Positions 11,921 to 23,954 of a stretch of 64,000 bases of DNA are shown here, one piece after another (the first letter of the stretch is position 1; the number at the start of each line of letters is the position of its first letter). Position numbers and translations under genes: made by a program. The DNA comes from Antedon mediterranea (taxonomy: Eukaryota; Echinodermata; Crinoidea; Comatulida; Antedonidae). The notes below the pieces were generated by a model. It did not search any database, had not been told where the DNA came from, and saw nothing but the letters and a program-made list of their open reading frames with translations. The stretch is taken from contig NC_092675.1 in NCBI RefSeq assembly GCF_964355755.1, positions 30,156,912-30,220,911 on the forward strand. The letters are read 5' to 3'.

Positions 11921-12209
11921 ATGCGATAATACGGCTGTATATTGCGTTGTATCATCTTATAGAGCCATAGTAACCAGTTTTATCGAAAAATAAAAGGCTT
12001 GAAATTTTGCCATTTTTTGAGAAAAAAATCCCTGTACATGGATTTTTTCGAAAAATTCTCAAAATATCCACTTTTTAAAATTCAATTAGTATGCGATAAT
12101 ATGGCTGTATATTGCTTTGTATAATTTTATAGAGCCATAATGCCCAGTTTTGTCGAAAAATAAAGGGGTCAAAATGTTGCCATTTTTGGAAAAAATCCCT
12201 GTAGGCCTA
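11921..12209. repeat. 170-bp tandem repeat, left part
   Basis: Unit start atgcgataatatggctgtat occurs at 11921 and 12091, exactly 170 bases apart, and again at 13815 after an inserted LINE. Confidence 0.8.
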
Positions 12210-13756
12210 CTAAAGGCCTATTAAAACAGCCAGAGTCATTCCCTTATTTAAGAAAGGTTCCAAGGATAATCCTGGACATTATCGACCCATATCAATTTTA
12301 CCAATTCTTAGCAAAATTCTCGAAAAAATTGTAAATAATAGACTTATATATTTCTTTGAAAAGTTTAATATATTTCATCAGCATCAATATAGAAAAATAC
12401 AGCACAAAATTGTCACTTATAAATTTAGTTAACCATCTTCTACAACAATTTGATGATGGAAATAATTCTATTGGCATATTTATAGACTTTATGAAAGCAT
12501 TCGACACGATTAATCATGAAATATTAATATCTAAACTACAACACTATGGAATAAGAGGTCAACCATTATATTGGTTAACCGACTATTTAAAAGGAAGATT
12601 TCAATACGTGGCTGCTGACCAAATTAGTTCTGATAAACTCCCAATCTCATGTGGAGTCCCACAAGGATCAGTATTGGGTCCAACCCTGTTTCTGATCTAC
12701 ATAAATGATATTTCTCATTCTACTAATTTTTTTGAATTTAGGCTGTTTGCAGATGATACTAATTTATTTCATGATTTCTCTGGCAATAATATTGATCTCT
12801 CTATAATTAATTATAATTTTCAACATGTCATTGAATGGTGCAATGCAAACAAATTAACTCTTAACGTTGGTAAAACAAATTATATTGTATTCTGTAACAG
12901 GAATAAAAATGTTTCTACTAACGGTAATATATACGTAAAACATAAACAACTTAATGAAGCAGAAGAAGTAATGTTTGTTGTTGTTATGATTGATAAACAT
13001 TTAATTTGGAATAGTCATATTAATGATGTTAAAAACAATAAAAAGGCAGGCATTTTATTTAAACTAAGATATGTTGTACCCACAAATATATTAATCTTAT
13101 TATATAAAATGTTTATTCAACCAAGTATCACTTATGGCATAGAAGTTTGGGGTAGCACGTATAAAACATATTTACAACCTATTTGTGTCATTCGAAAAAT
13201 GTGTATGCGGTGTATAACTTTTTCTGATTTTAATGCTTCGTCATCTCCAATATTTAAGCAACTTAATATTCTAGATGTTCATAAACTATACGAATTATGT
13301 GTACTTAATTTTGTTTTTGATTTATATAATAGAAACTCTGCACATCAAATCAGTTATTATTTTAGTACAGTTGATCATTTACGAACTACTAGATTTAAAC
13401 AAGGTAAAAACCTATCTATCCCAAAAGCCCGTACTATGGCATGTCAATTTAGAATTTCGTTTACTGGCACAAAATTTTAGAATAATTTATCAGTCGACAT
13501 AAAAAATAATACATCAAAAATTAATTTCGTAAAAAATATAACTGAACTACTATTATCGAGATACTGATTAATGCTGGCCCACCTCTTTCTTTTGTCATTA
13601 TTGTGGGTTTTTTTTTTTACATTATTGTATAATCATATTATCAAAATCGTTTGCACTGAACAGTATTATATTTGTTAATCAGGTGTAAACCATTGACTAG
13701 CGAAAGCTATTTGTTTATACCGTTTTGCCTTTGGTGAATAAAGAATTATGAAAATA
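12210..13756 (+). mobile_element. 5'-truncated non-LTR retrotransposon (LINE) inserted in the 170-bp repeat
   Basis: A unit of the 170-bp repeat is interrupted: it breaks after 'atccctgta' and resumes with 'gtacatggatttt'. The insert therefore lies between copies of a 3-4 base duplication (gta) and ends in a short A-rich tail (aataaagaattatgaaaata). It encodes reverse transcriptase, described separately. Confidence 0.8.
12211..13480 (+). pseudogene. LINE reverse transcriptase fragment, frameshifted
   Basis: Two frames join near 12380. The first (12220-12390) reads VIPLFKKGSKDNPGHYRPIS and ILEKIVNNRL, the RT finger region. The second (to 13480) has FIDFMKAFDTINHEIL (motif A), SCGVPQGSVLGPTLFLIYIN (motif B) and FRLFADDTNLF (motif C, FADD), then LGIHI-like and thumb/C-terminal sequence ending FRISFTGTKF. 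A small deletion where 'HQYGFR'-like sequence is expected breaks the frame. The N-terminal endonuclease is missing. Jockey/CR1-type clades are likely; the exact clade is not resolved. Not expected to be functional. Confidence 0.85.
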
Positions 13757-13892
13757 GTACATGGATTTTTTTTCGAAAAATGGCCAAAATATCCGCTTTT
13801 TAAAATTCAATTAGTATGCGATAATATGGCTGTATATTGTTTTGTGTCATCTTATAGAGCCATAATGACGAGTTTTATCGAAAAATAAAAGG
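13757..13892. repeat. 170-bp tandem repeat, right part
   Basis: Continuation of the unit interrupted by the LINE; ends near atcgaaaaataaaagggtcg. Confidence 0.75.
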
Positions 13893-14639
13893 GTCGACGC
13901 TTTTATTTGTTGACATAATTCTCATGACAGCCACAATTTAGGCAGTCACCTTTTCGGCAAATCTTGCAAAACTTGTTTATTGGTTGACTCTACTGAAACA
14001 TTTAAGAGTAACCAAACTAGCCGCAATTATCGGATAAGACAATCAATTAATTGTCTAACTAAAAACGTCATTTGTCTCGTATACTCTAATATTTTGGGTA
14101 AACAGATGTCGGGGAAACAAAAAACACGCTCCGTATTAGAATGACACCACACAGATACACTGTCGTTTGTGAATTTGGTATAAGGATGTCAATGGGCATT
14201 CCATGGTGGTAAAATTAGGTGGTATATCTCTCGTCTATCTGGTACAATTTTTAAGCAGCTTTCGTGGTCCCCCGGGTCTATACGCAGCGGAGCTACCCGA
14301 CAGACTCACATTTTCTTTAACTTCAGGTAACGCCCTACAAAAAAAAACATAGTCAGATATTGGTACCTAGTTCATCCAACAAATGTCTCTGGGCTGCCTG
14401 TCTACTATGATAATTATAATTTAAATAGGCCTACTATCTTGGCTTTTACTTGGTTGTTTTTTTGTGATTCGAAATAAAAGCATTATCTTATTTGATATAT
14501 ATTTATTTCACATAGGTTAAACAGTATATGAAATTGACAATTACCTACACCATACATTTGAATATCTTACAGCTCTTCAGAATTAAATGTGACCTTGAAG
14601 ATTATAAATTATTATGAAAGCTGATGAAATGTAGATATG
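13893..14639. other. no gene recognised
   Basis: Mixed AT-rich sequence. No exon-like frame with splice sites and no repeat copy was recognised. Confidence 0.4.
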
Positions 14640-15000
14640 AATTCATATAAAAAATAAGCCTATCGGATGTTGCGAAGTTATCATATGGCCAGTTGAAGTT
14701 AAAAAGTAGTTTTTAAATTTCTTTAGTCAAAGTTATACACATTTCAAAGAGCGCGCATTGCGCTTCTACGTGCCAAATTTTCTTCCAATTCTTATATTTA
14801 TTTGCTCAATTTACATCAGGAGGTCTATTAATCCACTTTTTTTTTTAAATAGATAACGTTATCATGAAAACGATGTTTCATGACCCGACCAACTCTTTTA
14901 AGTTTTAATGGAAGATTCCCGTCAAAACTACTTTTAGAAATCAATTAGCTAAATCAATGCATATAACCTATAATTCGTCATAGTGACGAATTAAATCTAG
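14640..15000 (+). mobile_element. Helitron-like element 3' part, copy B
   Basis: The body matches copy A. The 3' end is hairpin AATTCGTCA-TAG-TGACGAATT, then AAAT and CTAG (14997-15000) followed by T. Confidence 0.6.
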
Positions 15001-15109
15001 TTAGTACTAGGCCTATAATAATTAGTGTTTATTTATTTTCAAAGAAGTATATAGGACGTTTTAGGACGACTTGAAATTACATATTGTTTTCTGACTGTTA
15101 ATACCTATA

Positions 15110-15905
15110 GGCCTACACATTACATATTAATACCAAGAAAATGCAAATGTGATCACTAAATACAAAGTTATTAGGAAAAATGTAACCCCTTACCCTATAC
15201 AACAAATTACTATTAACGGACAAAATGTCCTCATAAATTCACAGAATATTTGTTTGTTTAAATTTCAATTTTCTTGTTCATTGTGTCTATACATTTTGAA
15301 AAACATTAGCGTAAGATCTCATATATTTTTGTGTTTAAAATTGACATTTATAAGCTAAATTAGAAGAAATTGCATTTTTGATTAAAGGTCAGTGACCATT
15401 TGACCTCTAAAGATGTCAATAAATGCTGGATTTATTCTTTAAAAGTATATACAATACACTACATACGGATAGCAAGAAAATGCAAATCTCTGTAAAAGTT
15501 ATTCGCAAAAATGTTACACCTTAGGGGGTATACCCCATAATTGTAAACGATTACAAATTACTAAAAACAACAAACTTCTTCATAATACACAGCATATTCA
15601 TATTTTGTTAATCTTTAACTTCAATTTTCTTGTTTATTGGGTCTATATGTTCATGAAAACATCAGTTTGCATAAGCTATATCGTATTTTTTTGTTAAAAA
15701 CTGAAATTTATATGTTAATATTAGAAAAAAATCCTTTTTCAAAATAAAGTTCAATGACCTTCTGACCTGTAATGGCGTCATTAATTGTTAGATTTACACT
15801 TGAGCAGTCTATACACTACATATTGATACCAAGAAAATGCAAATCTGTTTATTAAATCCCGAGTTATTAGCAAAAGTGTTACCCCCTACCCCAACATTTC
15901 GTGTT
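15110..15905. repeat. three diverged tandem copies of a ~350-bp unit
   Basis: The phrase 'acattacatattaataccaagaaaatgcaaat' and its variants recur near 15113, 15457 and 15808. Each copy also shares a segment around 'caattttcttg(t)tcattg(t)gtctata' and 'tttgacctctaa'. The open frame at 15149-15358 is a by-product. Confidence 0.75.
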
Positions 15906-16088
15906 GCATACCGTATTTTCCGTAGGCGGTGTATATAATCCTCAAAAATAACTATTAAGCTGTACAATTGGCATTGCTATCATAGATTTCTGAATAATAA
16001 TAATGAGAATAATATAGCCAATTACTATTATAATCGTCATAATCATAAACGATAACAAAGTATAAGACAGGAAACAAGGTACACGTGT

Positions 16089-16878
16089 TTAAGTACAAAT
16101 AAGTGATAATACGATTCTTATATATTCTGTAATAATAATTTGAGGAGGATGAATGTTGTCACCTACACGGTGATTGTTGGTCATGTCCCAAACATCTATA
16201 ATATACAGGTTAGGGATATCGGCCATCATCGTACGCATTTCTCCATCTAACTGCATTGCCAACCAATCACCCACATTAACAGCGCCGACCGCACCACGAT
16301 AAGATCTTGTGTTAGCGCTTTTCATAAAAACTATCGTTTTTGGACTACGTTGATACAAACGAAGAAGAGCATTTTTAATGTTTTTCAGTCGACGTAAGTA
16401 AAATTGCAAACTCGTTGCTTCAAAATGAGCAAACAAACAAACAAAAATGATGGTATTTTGATCAGCATTGATGTCGTCAATCTCATTAGCTGTATACTTT
16501 ATATCATCTACGCGCATTGTTCTTGCACGTATTGGATATGAGTGAATTCTGAAGAAAAACGTCATGTTATACTTTGTACTGTTCGCGTACAAAGGCCCAG
16601 TGTACTTAGTGGCACCAGCCGTGTATTTTTGGCTGGTAGCGTTCTCAACCTTAGAAACAAAGTATTCATACCACTGTCGAATTGTAGAGTCTCCAAAAAA
16701 ATATAATCTTTTGTGTTGTAAACATCCCGATGATAGAGCTGTCTGGACTGTTATATTCTTTAGTGTACATTCGTTGGAGTACCATTTGTCTTTGAAATAA
16801 AATCCTGCGGCTAATTTCCTTTCCACTTTGAACTTATTATTTCGTCGGCACTCACTTGATGATTCTATACACAATGTT
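16089..16878 (-). CDS. NXPE terminal exon: PC-esterase domain
   Basis: 262 codons plus stop. It begins TLCIESSSECRRNN and runs through AGFYFKDKWYSNECTL, RLYFFGDSTIRQWYEY, RARTMRVDDIKYT, IVFMKSANTRSYR and VWDMTNNHRVGDNIHPPQ. The frame is intact with no stop or shift, arguing for a living gene. The plus-strand frame at 16564-16800 is its shadow. Confidence 0.85.
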
Positions 16879-19800
16879 CTCTCATCTTTAATGACAAAAT
16901 AAAATAGTATTAAAATATTAAATATAATTTAATTGATATTTGAATGCCAATTCTCTCAGGGCACTGGTACAATATACACGCATAAATAAATATTACATAA
17001 AGTATCCTTAGATTTAACGTAATTAAATATAATATCTAGCAGTTAATACTATTCTGCCCCACCAAGGCAAAGTATGGGACAACATGATAGTTTTAAGTAA
17101 TCAATTCAAAACGTGTTTTTGCACTAGTCGTTCTTAATGGTGAAATGTGTTTATATGGACATATGTGATTTTTATAGGTAATTTTGAGACTATTCCAGGT
17201 ATAATAATAAAAAGTGTTATTTTAGCTCAAAATGTCCCTTACTTCCAATTCTGCTTTGGTATTATGTTGAACAAAACCATATTGAAAGGAAGCAAATCCA
17301 CAATAATTATAGTAAATCATGGTCACATGGAAAATAAAATTATAAATTTATGGTAAGCAGTGTTCACTACATTAATTATTACTCAAAACCAGTATATCAA
17401 ACTTTGATTTACATAAAATAGACATAAACATAATTACTTGAAAACTCTCTTGAAATTTGGTTTTTTTTTTCGCTCTAGAAAATATTTCATACCCCAAAAT
17501 GTTAATTATTAACCCAAAATACATGCAAATATTTCTCAATCATCATAATTACTATATCTTGCAATGAATATGATGCTTTTATTGATTTTTTTATTGATTT
17601 AAGAATAAAAGAAAAAAACAGGGACAATGTAATTAATTGTTTTTAGCAATAAGACTAGGCGAGGTCCTGAGTGCTACAAATAGTACAAAAAACTACAATA
17701 CAAAAATAATACTGTTATCCCTAACGCTTGTTATTTTAAAACAGTTTCAGTCACAACACAAATTGAATGGTTAAAAATGTTGCATGGTAGTAACAAATAT
17801 ATACGATGAAATAAAATTTCGGACTTTTAATGATTTGTAACAATTTCTTTGATTTTTCAATGTTTTTTCATTTTCATATTAGTACTTTATCTAATTCCAT
17901 TTTAATATAAGATGTTCTTTTAATGTACAATTTAGCCTTGGCTACAATGTAAATCTTTGTTTTATTGAATAAAACCCTTCAATGAAAACAAAAATGTAAT
18001 AAACATAAAATATTTCTACACATTTTGGAAATCGTGTGCTTCATCCCTTGTAGTCGTTTACAATTTGTGATTTGTGTTTCTGTACTGTTTTATTTTATAA
18101 TTCTACTTTTACTTGATATATTTCAACCTAAATACCGGCCAATGTTTAATTGAAAATTGTCATGATCCATTACCTAATATCTACGCTGTCTGTAAACTTT
18201 TATTTTAATACTGTATAATTATAATTTCAGATTCCAACATTTTATTTATTTGAAGCAACACTCTGTAGTCTATGAAAACAAATGCATACAATCATAAATT
18301 AAAACATTTGTTGGTATTTTGGTTAGAATCATCTTTATTTTGGATTAACTTCTGCAGTAATGGTTTAATCAATGGATTGGAAAAAGATACTTCCAAAGAC
18401 GTCAGCCATAATACTGCAATCTGATTGGCTACCGCCTACACAATGATACAAGCTTGTTCTATACTTCCTTTGCCTTGGTTTTATTGTCAAAAAGTGGACA
18501 TATATCCTAATTATGATATCAATATCTTGCTTAATATAATGTTTCTGGCAATGATTTTTAGTTTAAAATGTGCAGAATGATGTCCTAAATCATGAACAAT
18601 CCATAAATAATTTGTGAAAAATTGTCCCATACTTCTTTTTGCCTTGGTGGGGCAGAATTGCTTTTTAAGAATTGAGACTCAGCCAGCAAACTTACTTGAT
18701 TCATTTACGTATATTTTCTTGACACCTATGAACTTCTTCTGATACCTAAAACATAAAAGATTTCCCTCATACATAGTGATCGTAATAGTTTATTTATTGT
18801 ATTATCGTATAAAAAATTAAAATTAGATTTTTATAGTGACATTAAATTATTGTAATTGTATATAGAATTTAACTTGTAAATATTACCACTTTATTGAATG
18901 AATGTATATATAATTAAACTAAATAATGTTCATTATTTATTTTAATTGTTATTACTAAAGGTAGTTCGCTTCGCTCATTCCCCCCTCTAGGAAGTGTAGA
19001 CGATGGTTCTCGGAATGATAATGACTCAGGTAAAAAGGTTTTAAAAGTTCTCCTTGTACGTTTTCTGTCGGTTACCATTATTGAAAATTCTTTACATTCG
19101 TAAAAAAACTAAACTTACTCTGTTTCACAAAATAACATTTTAAAGTATAGTGTTTATTGTTTGGTAGGGCCCTTATAGGGCGGAGGTGGGGAGGCGGAGT
19201 TCATTTGAGGGAGGTGCTTATTCGATGGATATGTTACATTTTTTTGAGTGGGGTTGGTGAGCATCATGCCAAAATACGCAAAAAAATTGCCAAAATACGC
19301 AAATTGAGGGCGCTATGCTTTGCCAAAATACGCAAATCATGCCAAAATACGCAAATTGAGGGGAGTGGGGTTGTTGGTGAGCATCATGCCAAAATGCGCA
19401 ATAAAATTGCCAAATACGCAAATTGAGGGCGCTATGCTTTGCCAAAATACGCAAATCATGCCAAAATACGCAAATTGAGGGCGCTATGCTTTGCCAAAAT
19501 ACGCAAATCATGCCAAGAATTCCCGTTCATCAGCAATAAGTTTCAGGGCTAAAAATAAATTATAATAAAAGCAAAATATATGAGAATAGGTTCATTCAGA
19601 AAATCTACATTCAAATCAGATACCTTATATGATTTGATATGGACAAATGAACCCATTCGTTATCTTGGTATAACCATCTCAACAGATAAAACACGATTTT
19701 TGAATTAAATTTTCCAGATAAAGGACAATTTCTGGTTCATTAAATGAGTTCTACTCACAGAGTATTTGGTACAAATCCCATTTAACACATTGTTGTCTTT

Positions 19801-22800
19801 TAATACCACACTTTTCAGAGAAGGTTTGAAATAGGTTTGACATGTTTGATGATAATAGGAAAATATATTCGCTAAAGAAACTACAAAAAAGCAAGGGGCT
19901 TAAAATACATTTATGGATTATTTTTGAATAGTTTTACGTCTATTCCTAAAAAATGGAAACATATAGAACAGCAAAATACATAATAATAGTAACACTCGTG
20001 ACAATTTTAAAATAAAGAAAATGCGAACAAATCGAACATGTCATCTAGTATATAGACAACCACAGAAAAGGAAATGAAAATTGGTATACCTATAGGTATG
20101 CAAAAATGGGAAGAAAACTTACATATTAAAGTTGAATGGGAAAGTGTATTCATGAGATTGCATACTTGTACTATAAATTTTAAATTAAAGCTTCAACATG
20201 CATGAATACCTAATAACCAGACAAGAACGTATCTTTGTTACGTTTTTTTTTCAACAATAGGTTAGTAGTACCGTATAATAATCACACTTTGATTGAATAG
20301 CGAGGAATTAGTTACAGTGTTGACTTTGAATAAACCATTAGAATTTACTGAAAATCAAAAATGAAAAAAATTATAAAATCAATATCAAAGAAACGCTCTA
20401 CTACAATTCCCACATGAATTGTCTTTTAATACCACACTTTTCAGAGAAGGTTTGAAATTTATGTTTGACATGTTTGATGATAATAGGAAAATATATTCGC
20501 TAAATGAACTACAAAAAAGCAAGGGGTTTAAAATACATTTTATGGATTATTTTTGAATAGTTTTACGTCTATTCCATATAGAACAGAAAAATAAAAAAAG
20601 AGGAAAATTATTCAAAGATCAAAGAAACGCTCTACTACAAATGAGAAATAGATGTCAGTCGATAAACTTCTGACGACGACTGAAACAACGACAATCAGCT
20701 AAATATATTCGTGATTTTATTTCATCTCTGGCTTGTTACATTATCATGACACATTACCAGACTCCCCCTCCTCTCGCAATGAACGGCAGTACAGATCTTC
20801 CCTATCTAGGTTTGTGTATGTAGCCTACTACAGTCACAAATTATCCACGCATAGTAGTGTTACTAGCTCCATCACAGATTACCTCTAATGGATCAAGCAT
20901 TCACACCTGAACTTTGCGTCAAAAAAAAAAATTCATTGGCAAACGAAATAGCCAATATTCATTCATTTTAAATATTGAGTATATTGCCAAGGCTAATAAT
21001 CGATTTGTCCATAATTATTGCGTTTTGTCATGAGTTTTCCTTAAAGCTCAGGTACAGGCATACATTTTAAATATAATATCTGGTAAATTGTACATAAATC
21101 AAATATTTGTAACAGAAATCAAGACAAAAAAACATGAATTTCCCCTAATATGGTCAAATACAAAATTTGGTAAAATTCTGCCAAAAAAACTAGGAAGACT
21201 TTTTTTCAGTAGTTAGGTAGTTAACATAATGTAATAACATGTCTGGTGACTCCCTAGAAGGTGAAAAAAGATAGTGGATATACGGTGGATAATTTTTGCT
21301 ATAGCATGAAAATAAAATTCTGAAGTTGAATAAAAATACCAGAAATGTAAAATTCAAGTTATATTACCTATATTTAGTCATCTGATAACATTTTTTACCA
21401 CACCATTTATTTTTCATAGCTTTTTAAAATGCCTCTCTATTTTCAAAATTTGTGTACAAAAGAATAGAGATTTTACTGTGTAATTTGAACTATCCCCCCA
21501 CTGATAAGATAGTGCTAATTTTCAAAAAGCTTGTGTAACACAAATAAAATCCCAAAAATTATGAAACATAGGGGAAACTATAGATCGACAATTATTGGAA
21601 TGTATGATCAATAGAAATTTTTTGCCCGCACCTGGCCTTTAATCTAAGGCCAATTTTTAGGCCAAATCATAACTGTGCGTATAGTTTTTGCATTTCCGAT
21701 GCGTGTAGTTCCCTATTTATCTTCATTTCCTTACGTCCGTAAATATTAGGCCGAATTTCCATAGTAATTTATGGACGTTCCGAAATTTTGTGTTATACCG
21801 GTAGCAGAGCAAAGTTTGCTTCTTTCTGCAAATGTCCTTATCATTATTAATGTCTTTGGAGTGTGGTTTAAACAAAACGTTTGTAAAGTTCATAGTGGAT
21901 ATATAAAATTGTTGAAATTGTGGTTTTAACATCTGACTGTATTTTTTATTTAGCATTTAATTCAAAATAACACAATTTAACGTTTTGCGCAATATATTTA
22001 TAGCAGCAGCTTCATATTTTTTGTATAACTTAATAATAATTATTACTTGATAATTAATTTACAGTAATTGAGTACAGTTATTACAATGTATTACCGTACC
22101 AGAAGTACCTTCATCGAGGACTTCCCCGTGACGTTCGCATTGAACGAAAAAAAAAGTTATCCTATATTGTTAGTCGCGTATGTTTTATTACCGGCGGAAT
22201 AATATAGGTTACAATCCTCTGTTTTCTAGCGCACTATAGATTGAGTGAAATTTGCGGCGAACTAGAGATGCAATTTATCATGAATTTTACGTGCGAGAGT
22301 ACCCTTTGCGGCCATCTAGAGGTGTCATTTATCAATTTGAGTCTTTGGGAAACCCCTCTTAAAATAGCCATGCGACCGCCCCTGGGCATATTCAACAAAC
22401 TTTCTTTAATGTTTCATTAATTGTTTTTTTTGTTGCGGGGCTGTGTTAATTGCAATTTGAATACTGTTTATTCTTTTTTTAGAGATACTATGACAGTATA
22501 ATACATTTTTACTAATACTAATTTAGCTTGGTGCAATATTATTATTATCACTAAAAATCTCTTTTGAAGTATTTAAATTTACCTGAAAAAGAGTGACTCT
22601 GTTGGTTTAAAAACTGCCGCGGTCTCTCTCCCTCCTAAGTGTTTGTTACCTCGATGGTAAGTGTATGCAGAACATGGCATATTACTTGGTTTTTGACAAA
22701 ACCATGGCTCACCAGTTCGTTTATCTGTGTAGTTACATGTGTGTTTAGAAGAAGGTTCCACATGACAACGGACAACTTTCTTGAGTTTTCCAGCTACAAA

Positions 22801-23340
22801 TGTTCCATCATACACATACCGAGTGGGCTTAACTTTACGTACACGATTCATAACTTCAATTGCTTCTCTGCTGTCTATTAACATTACACCAATAGCTATT
22901 TCGCCACTCCATCTTAGTGTAAAGAATGCACTGTAAGAACCATTATTATAATCAACAATCATTCCATCAGTTGTCCCACTTGCTAATAAACCAGTAGTAT
23001 ACATTTTGGCCCGGAAATAATCCCCACCCTCCGTTTTGTTTCGTTTGAACTGATCCATTGCTTGGATTACAACGTGTATTTTATCACACAAGTTATAGGT
23101 TTGTTGCAGATTTTGAATACGGAAATAACTAGTTGAAGGATGTGTAAATGGCTTTTCAGTTTGATGTTGGTCTGTAACATTAATAGATGAAAGTTCTGTA
23201 TTAACCTTTACAACAGATCGTGTACAACATTCTGGTTTAATAGTAGAATTCTTAATACCAATGCTGTTTTCTGAGACACCTTTAGTGACGTTTGGATGAA
23301 ATGACAAGAACAGTGCTGGACGAGGATAGTTGTATTTAAC
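16089..23340 (-). CDS. NXPE family protein (neurexophilin and PC-esterase domains), last two coding exons
   Basis: Two exons join in phase: 22583-23340 (acceptor ccacag|GTT, donor TTCAG|gtaaat, 758 nt) and 16089-16878 (acceptor agatgagag|A, stop TAA at 16091-16089). The first encodes the neurexophilin-like part: FTLRWSGEIAIGVMLIDSREA, a run of basic residues, and several paired Cys (CHVEPSSKHTCNY, WFCQKPSNMPC). The second encodes the PC-esterase part with GDSTIRQW (GDS serine block) and GDNIHPP (D-x-x-H block), so the esterase catalytic residues look intact. The family consists of secretory-pathway or type II membrane glycoproteins of largely unknown substrate. The upstream exon(s) with the signal anchor were not found. 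The second acceptor was chosen by phase and is the least certain point. Confidence 0.82.
17051..18658. mobile_element. 1.6-kb DNA transposon remnant with ~30-bp TIRs in the NXPE intron
   Basis: The left end reads ATTCTGCCCCACCAAGGCAA followed by AGTATGGGACAA. The right end is its reverse complement (TTGTCCCATACTTC, then TTGCCTTGGTGGGGCAGAAT). The interior is AT-rich without a transposase frame. A further internal copy of the motif (tatacttcctttgccttgg) sits near 18460. Probably non-autonomous. Confidence 0.7.
18659..19150. other. no gene recognised (NXPE intron)
   Basis: AT-rich sequence only. Confidence 0.4.
19250..19517. repeat. tandem repeat built on tgccaaaatacgcaaat (52-bp higher unit)
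   Basis: About ten copies of the 17-base word tgccaaaatacgcaaat, in 52-bp higher units that add 'tgagggcgctatgctt'. Frames on both strands (19157-19426 plus, 19218-19511 minus) are produced by this repeat and are not genes. Confidence 0.85.
19555..20690 (+). pseudogene. degenerate L1/Tx1-like LINE ORF2 fragments
   Basis: Broken frames read MRIGSFRKSTFKSDTLYDL, then IRYLGITISTDKTR, and later FMFDMFDDNRKIYSLNELQK, SKGFKIHFMDYFLNSF and PKKWKHIEQ. This is the pattern of the region after RT in L1/Tx1-type elements. Many stops. The segment 19797-19965 is directly repeated at 20419-20578. Confidence 0.6.
20691..21040. other. no gene recognised (NXPE intron)
   Basis: No exon-like frame and no match to other repeats in the window. 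Confidence 0.35.
21041..21642 (+). mobile_element. TTAA-flanked MITE, copy 1
   Basis: About 600 bp, bounded by TTAA on both sides, with inverted ends AGCTCAGGTACAGGC and GCCCGCACCTGGCCT. A second copy lies in the opposite orientation at 44928-45506 and also has TTAA at both ends. TTAA duplications are typical of piggyBac-type elements. No transposase frame is present. Confidence 0.75.
21643..22582. other. NXPE intron, no gene recognised
   Basis: Contains a minus frame at 21723-21956 without family resemblance, and CpG-containing unique sequence at 22090-22400. Confidence 0.4.
22583..23340 (-). CDS. NXPE exon: neurexophilin-like domain
   Basis: 252 codons plus 2 bases. It opens after a ccacag acceptor with VKYNYPRPALFLSFHPNV and ends PTESLFF plus AG before gtaaat. 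The upstream ATG-like MSFHPN is internal and not the start, since the frame runs back to the acceptor. Confidence 0.83.
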
Positions 23341-23599
23341 CTGTGGAGATCAAGTAGTTTTTCTGAAATTTAGTTTAGTGAATGTGAATTCAAGTGTTTG
23401 GCCAAATTGTTTCAATGTACATTATACTGTATTCAGAATAATAATAATGTCCTGTTAAATAAATAAGTTGTATGTTAAATCAACTAAACTAGTTTAACGA
23501 ATAACTTGTTATAATGAGGAAAATATATTACTCGTCTTTGTTATAGCGGTGCAAAAGTCATTTTTAAAACCCAGTAAAGACAGAATGGCTAAAACATTT

Positions 23600-23775
23600 T
23601 CAATTGATATTCAAAGGTCCACCTGACCACTAGGGCGTTCATGGTACAGTTCGAACCCGATTGGATAACGACTCTTTAACATTCTCGCCGTGGTACGGAC
23701 ATTTGCATATCTTGCAGAAGGTCTAGGTTCAAACCTCGGTTTGAGCGACTTTTTCTTTTTTAACTAAAATTTCAG
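23600..23775 (+). repeat. possible tRNA-derived SINE fragment
   Basis: Carries two B-box-like words (cagttcgaaccc at ~23648 and taggttcaaacct at ~23727) and gtggtacgg D-arm-like sequence. No closed acceptor stem was found, so it is not called as a tRNA gene. Confidence 0.25.
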
Positions 23776-23954
23776 TATCACCGGGCGGTTTAGAATTAAT
23801 GTTCTGTGCCTGATGCGTTTACAATTCACAATTACATTAACAATATTAAATACCGGTAGTAAACCAAAAGAAGCAAGTGTTTGCCAGTTTGGTAACCATT
23901 ATTTAAATGCATTTAAATGTACGGTACATAAAACATTCAAAAAAGATTATGTAC

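Noticed and set aside
16564-16800. 78-residue plus frame
   Set aside because: Antisense shadow of the NXPE esterase exon.
19157-19511. Frames of 89 (plus) and 97 (minus) residues
   Set aside because: Produced by the ccaaaatacgcaaat tandem repeat on opposite strands.
23640-23752. tRNA gene
   Set aside because: B-box-like words are present but no acceptor or anticodon stem closes properly; at best a SINE fragment.
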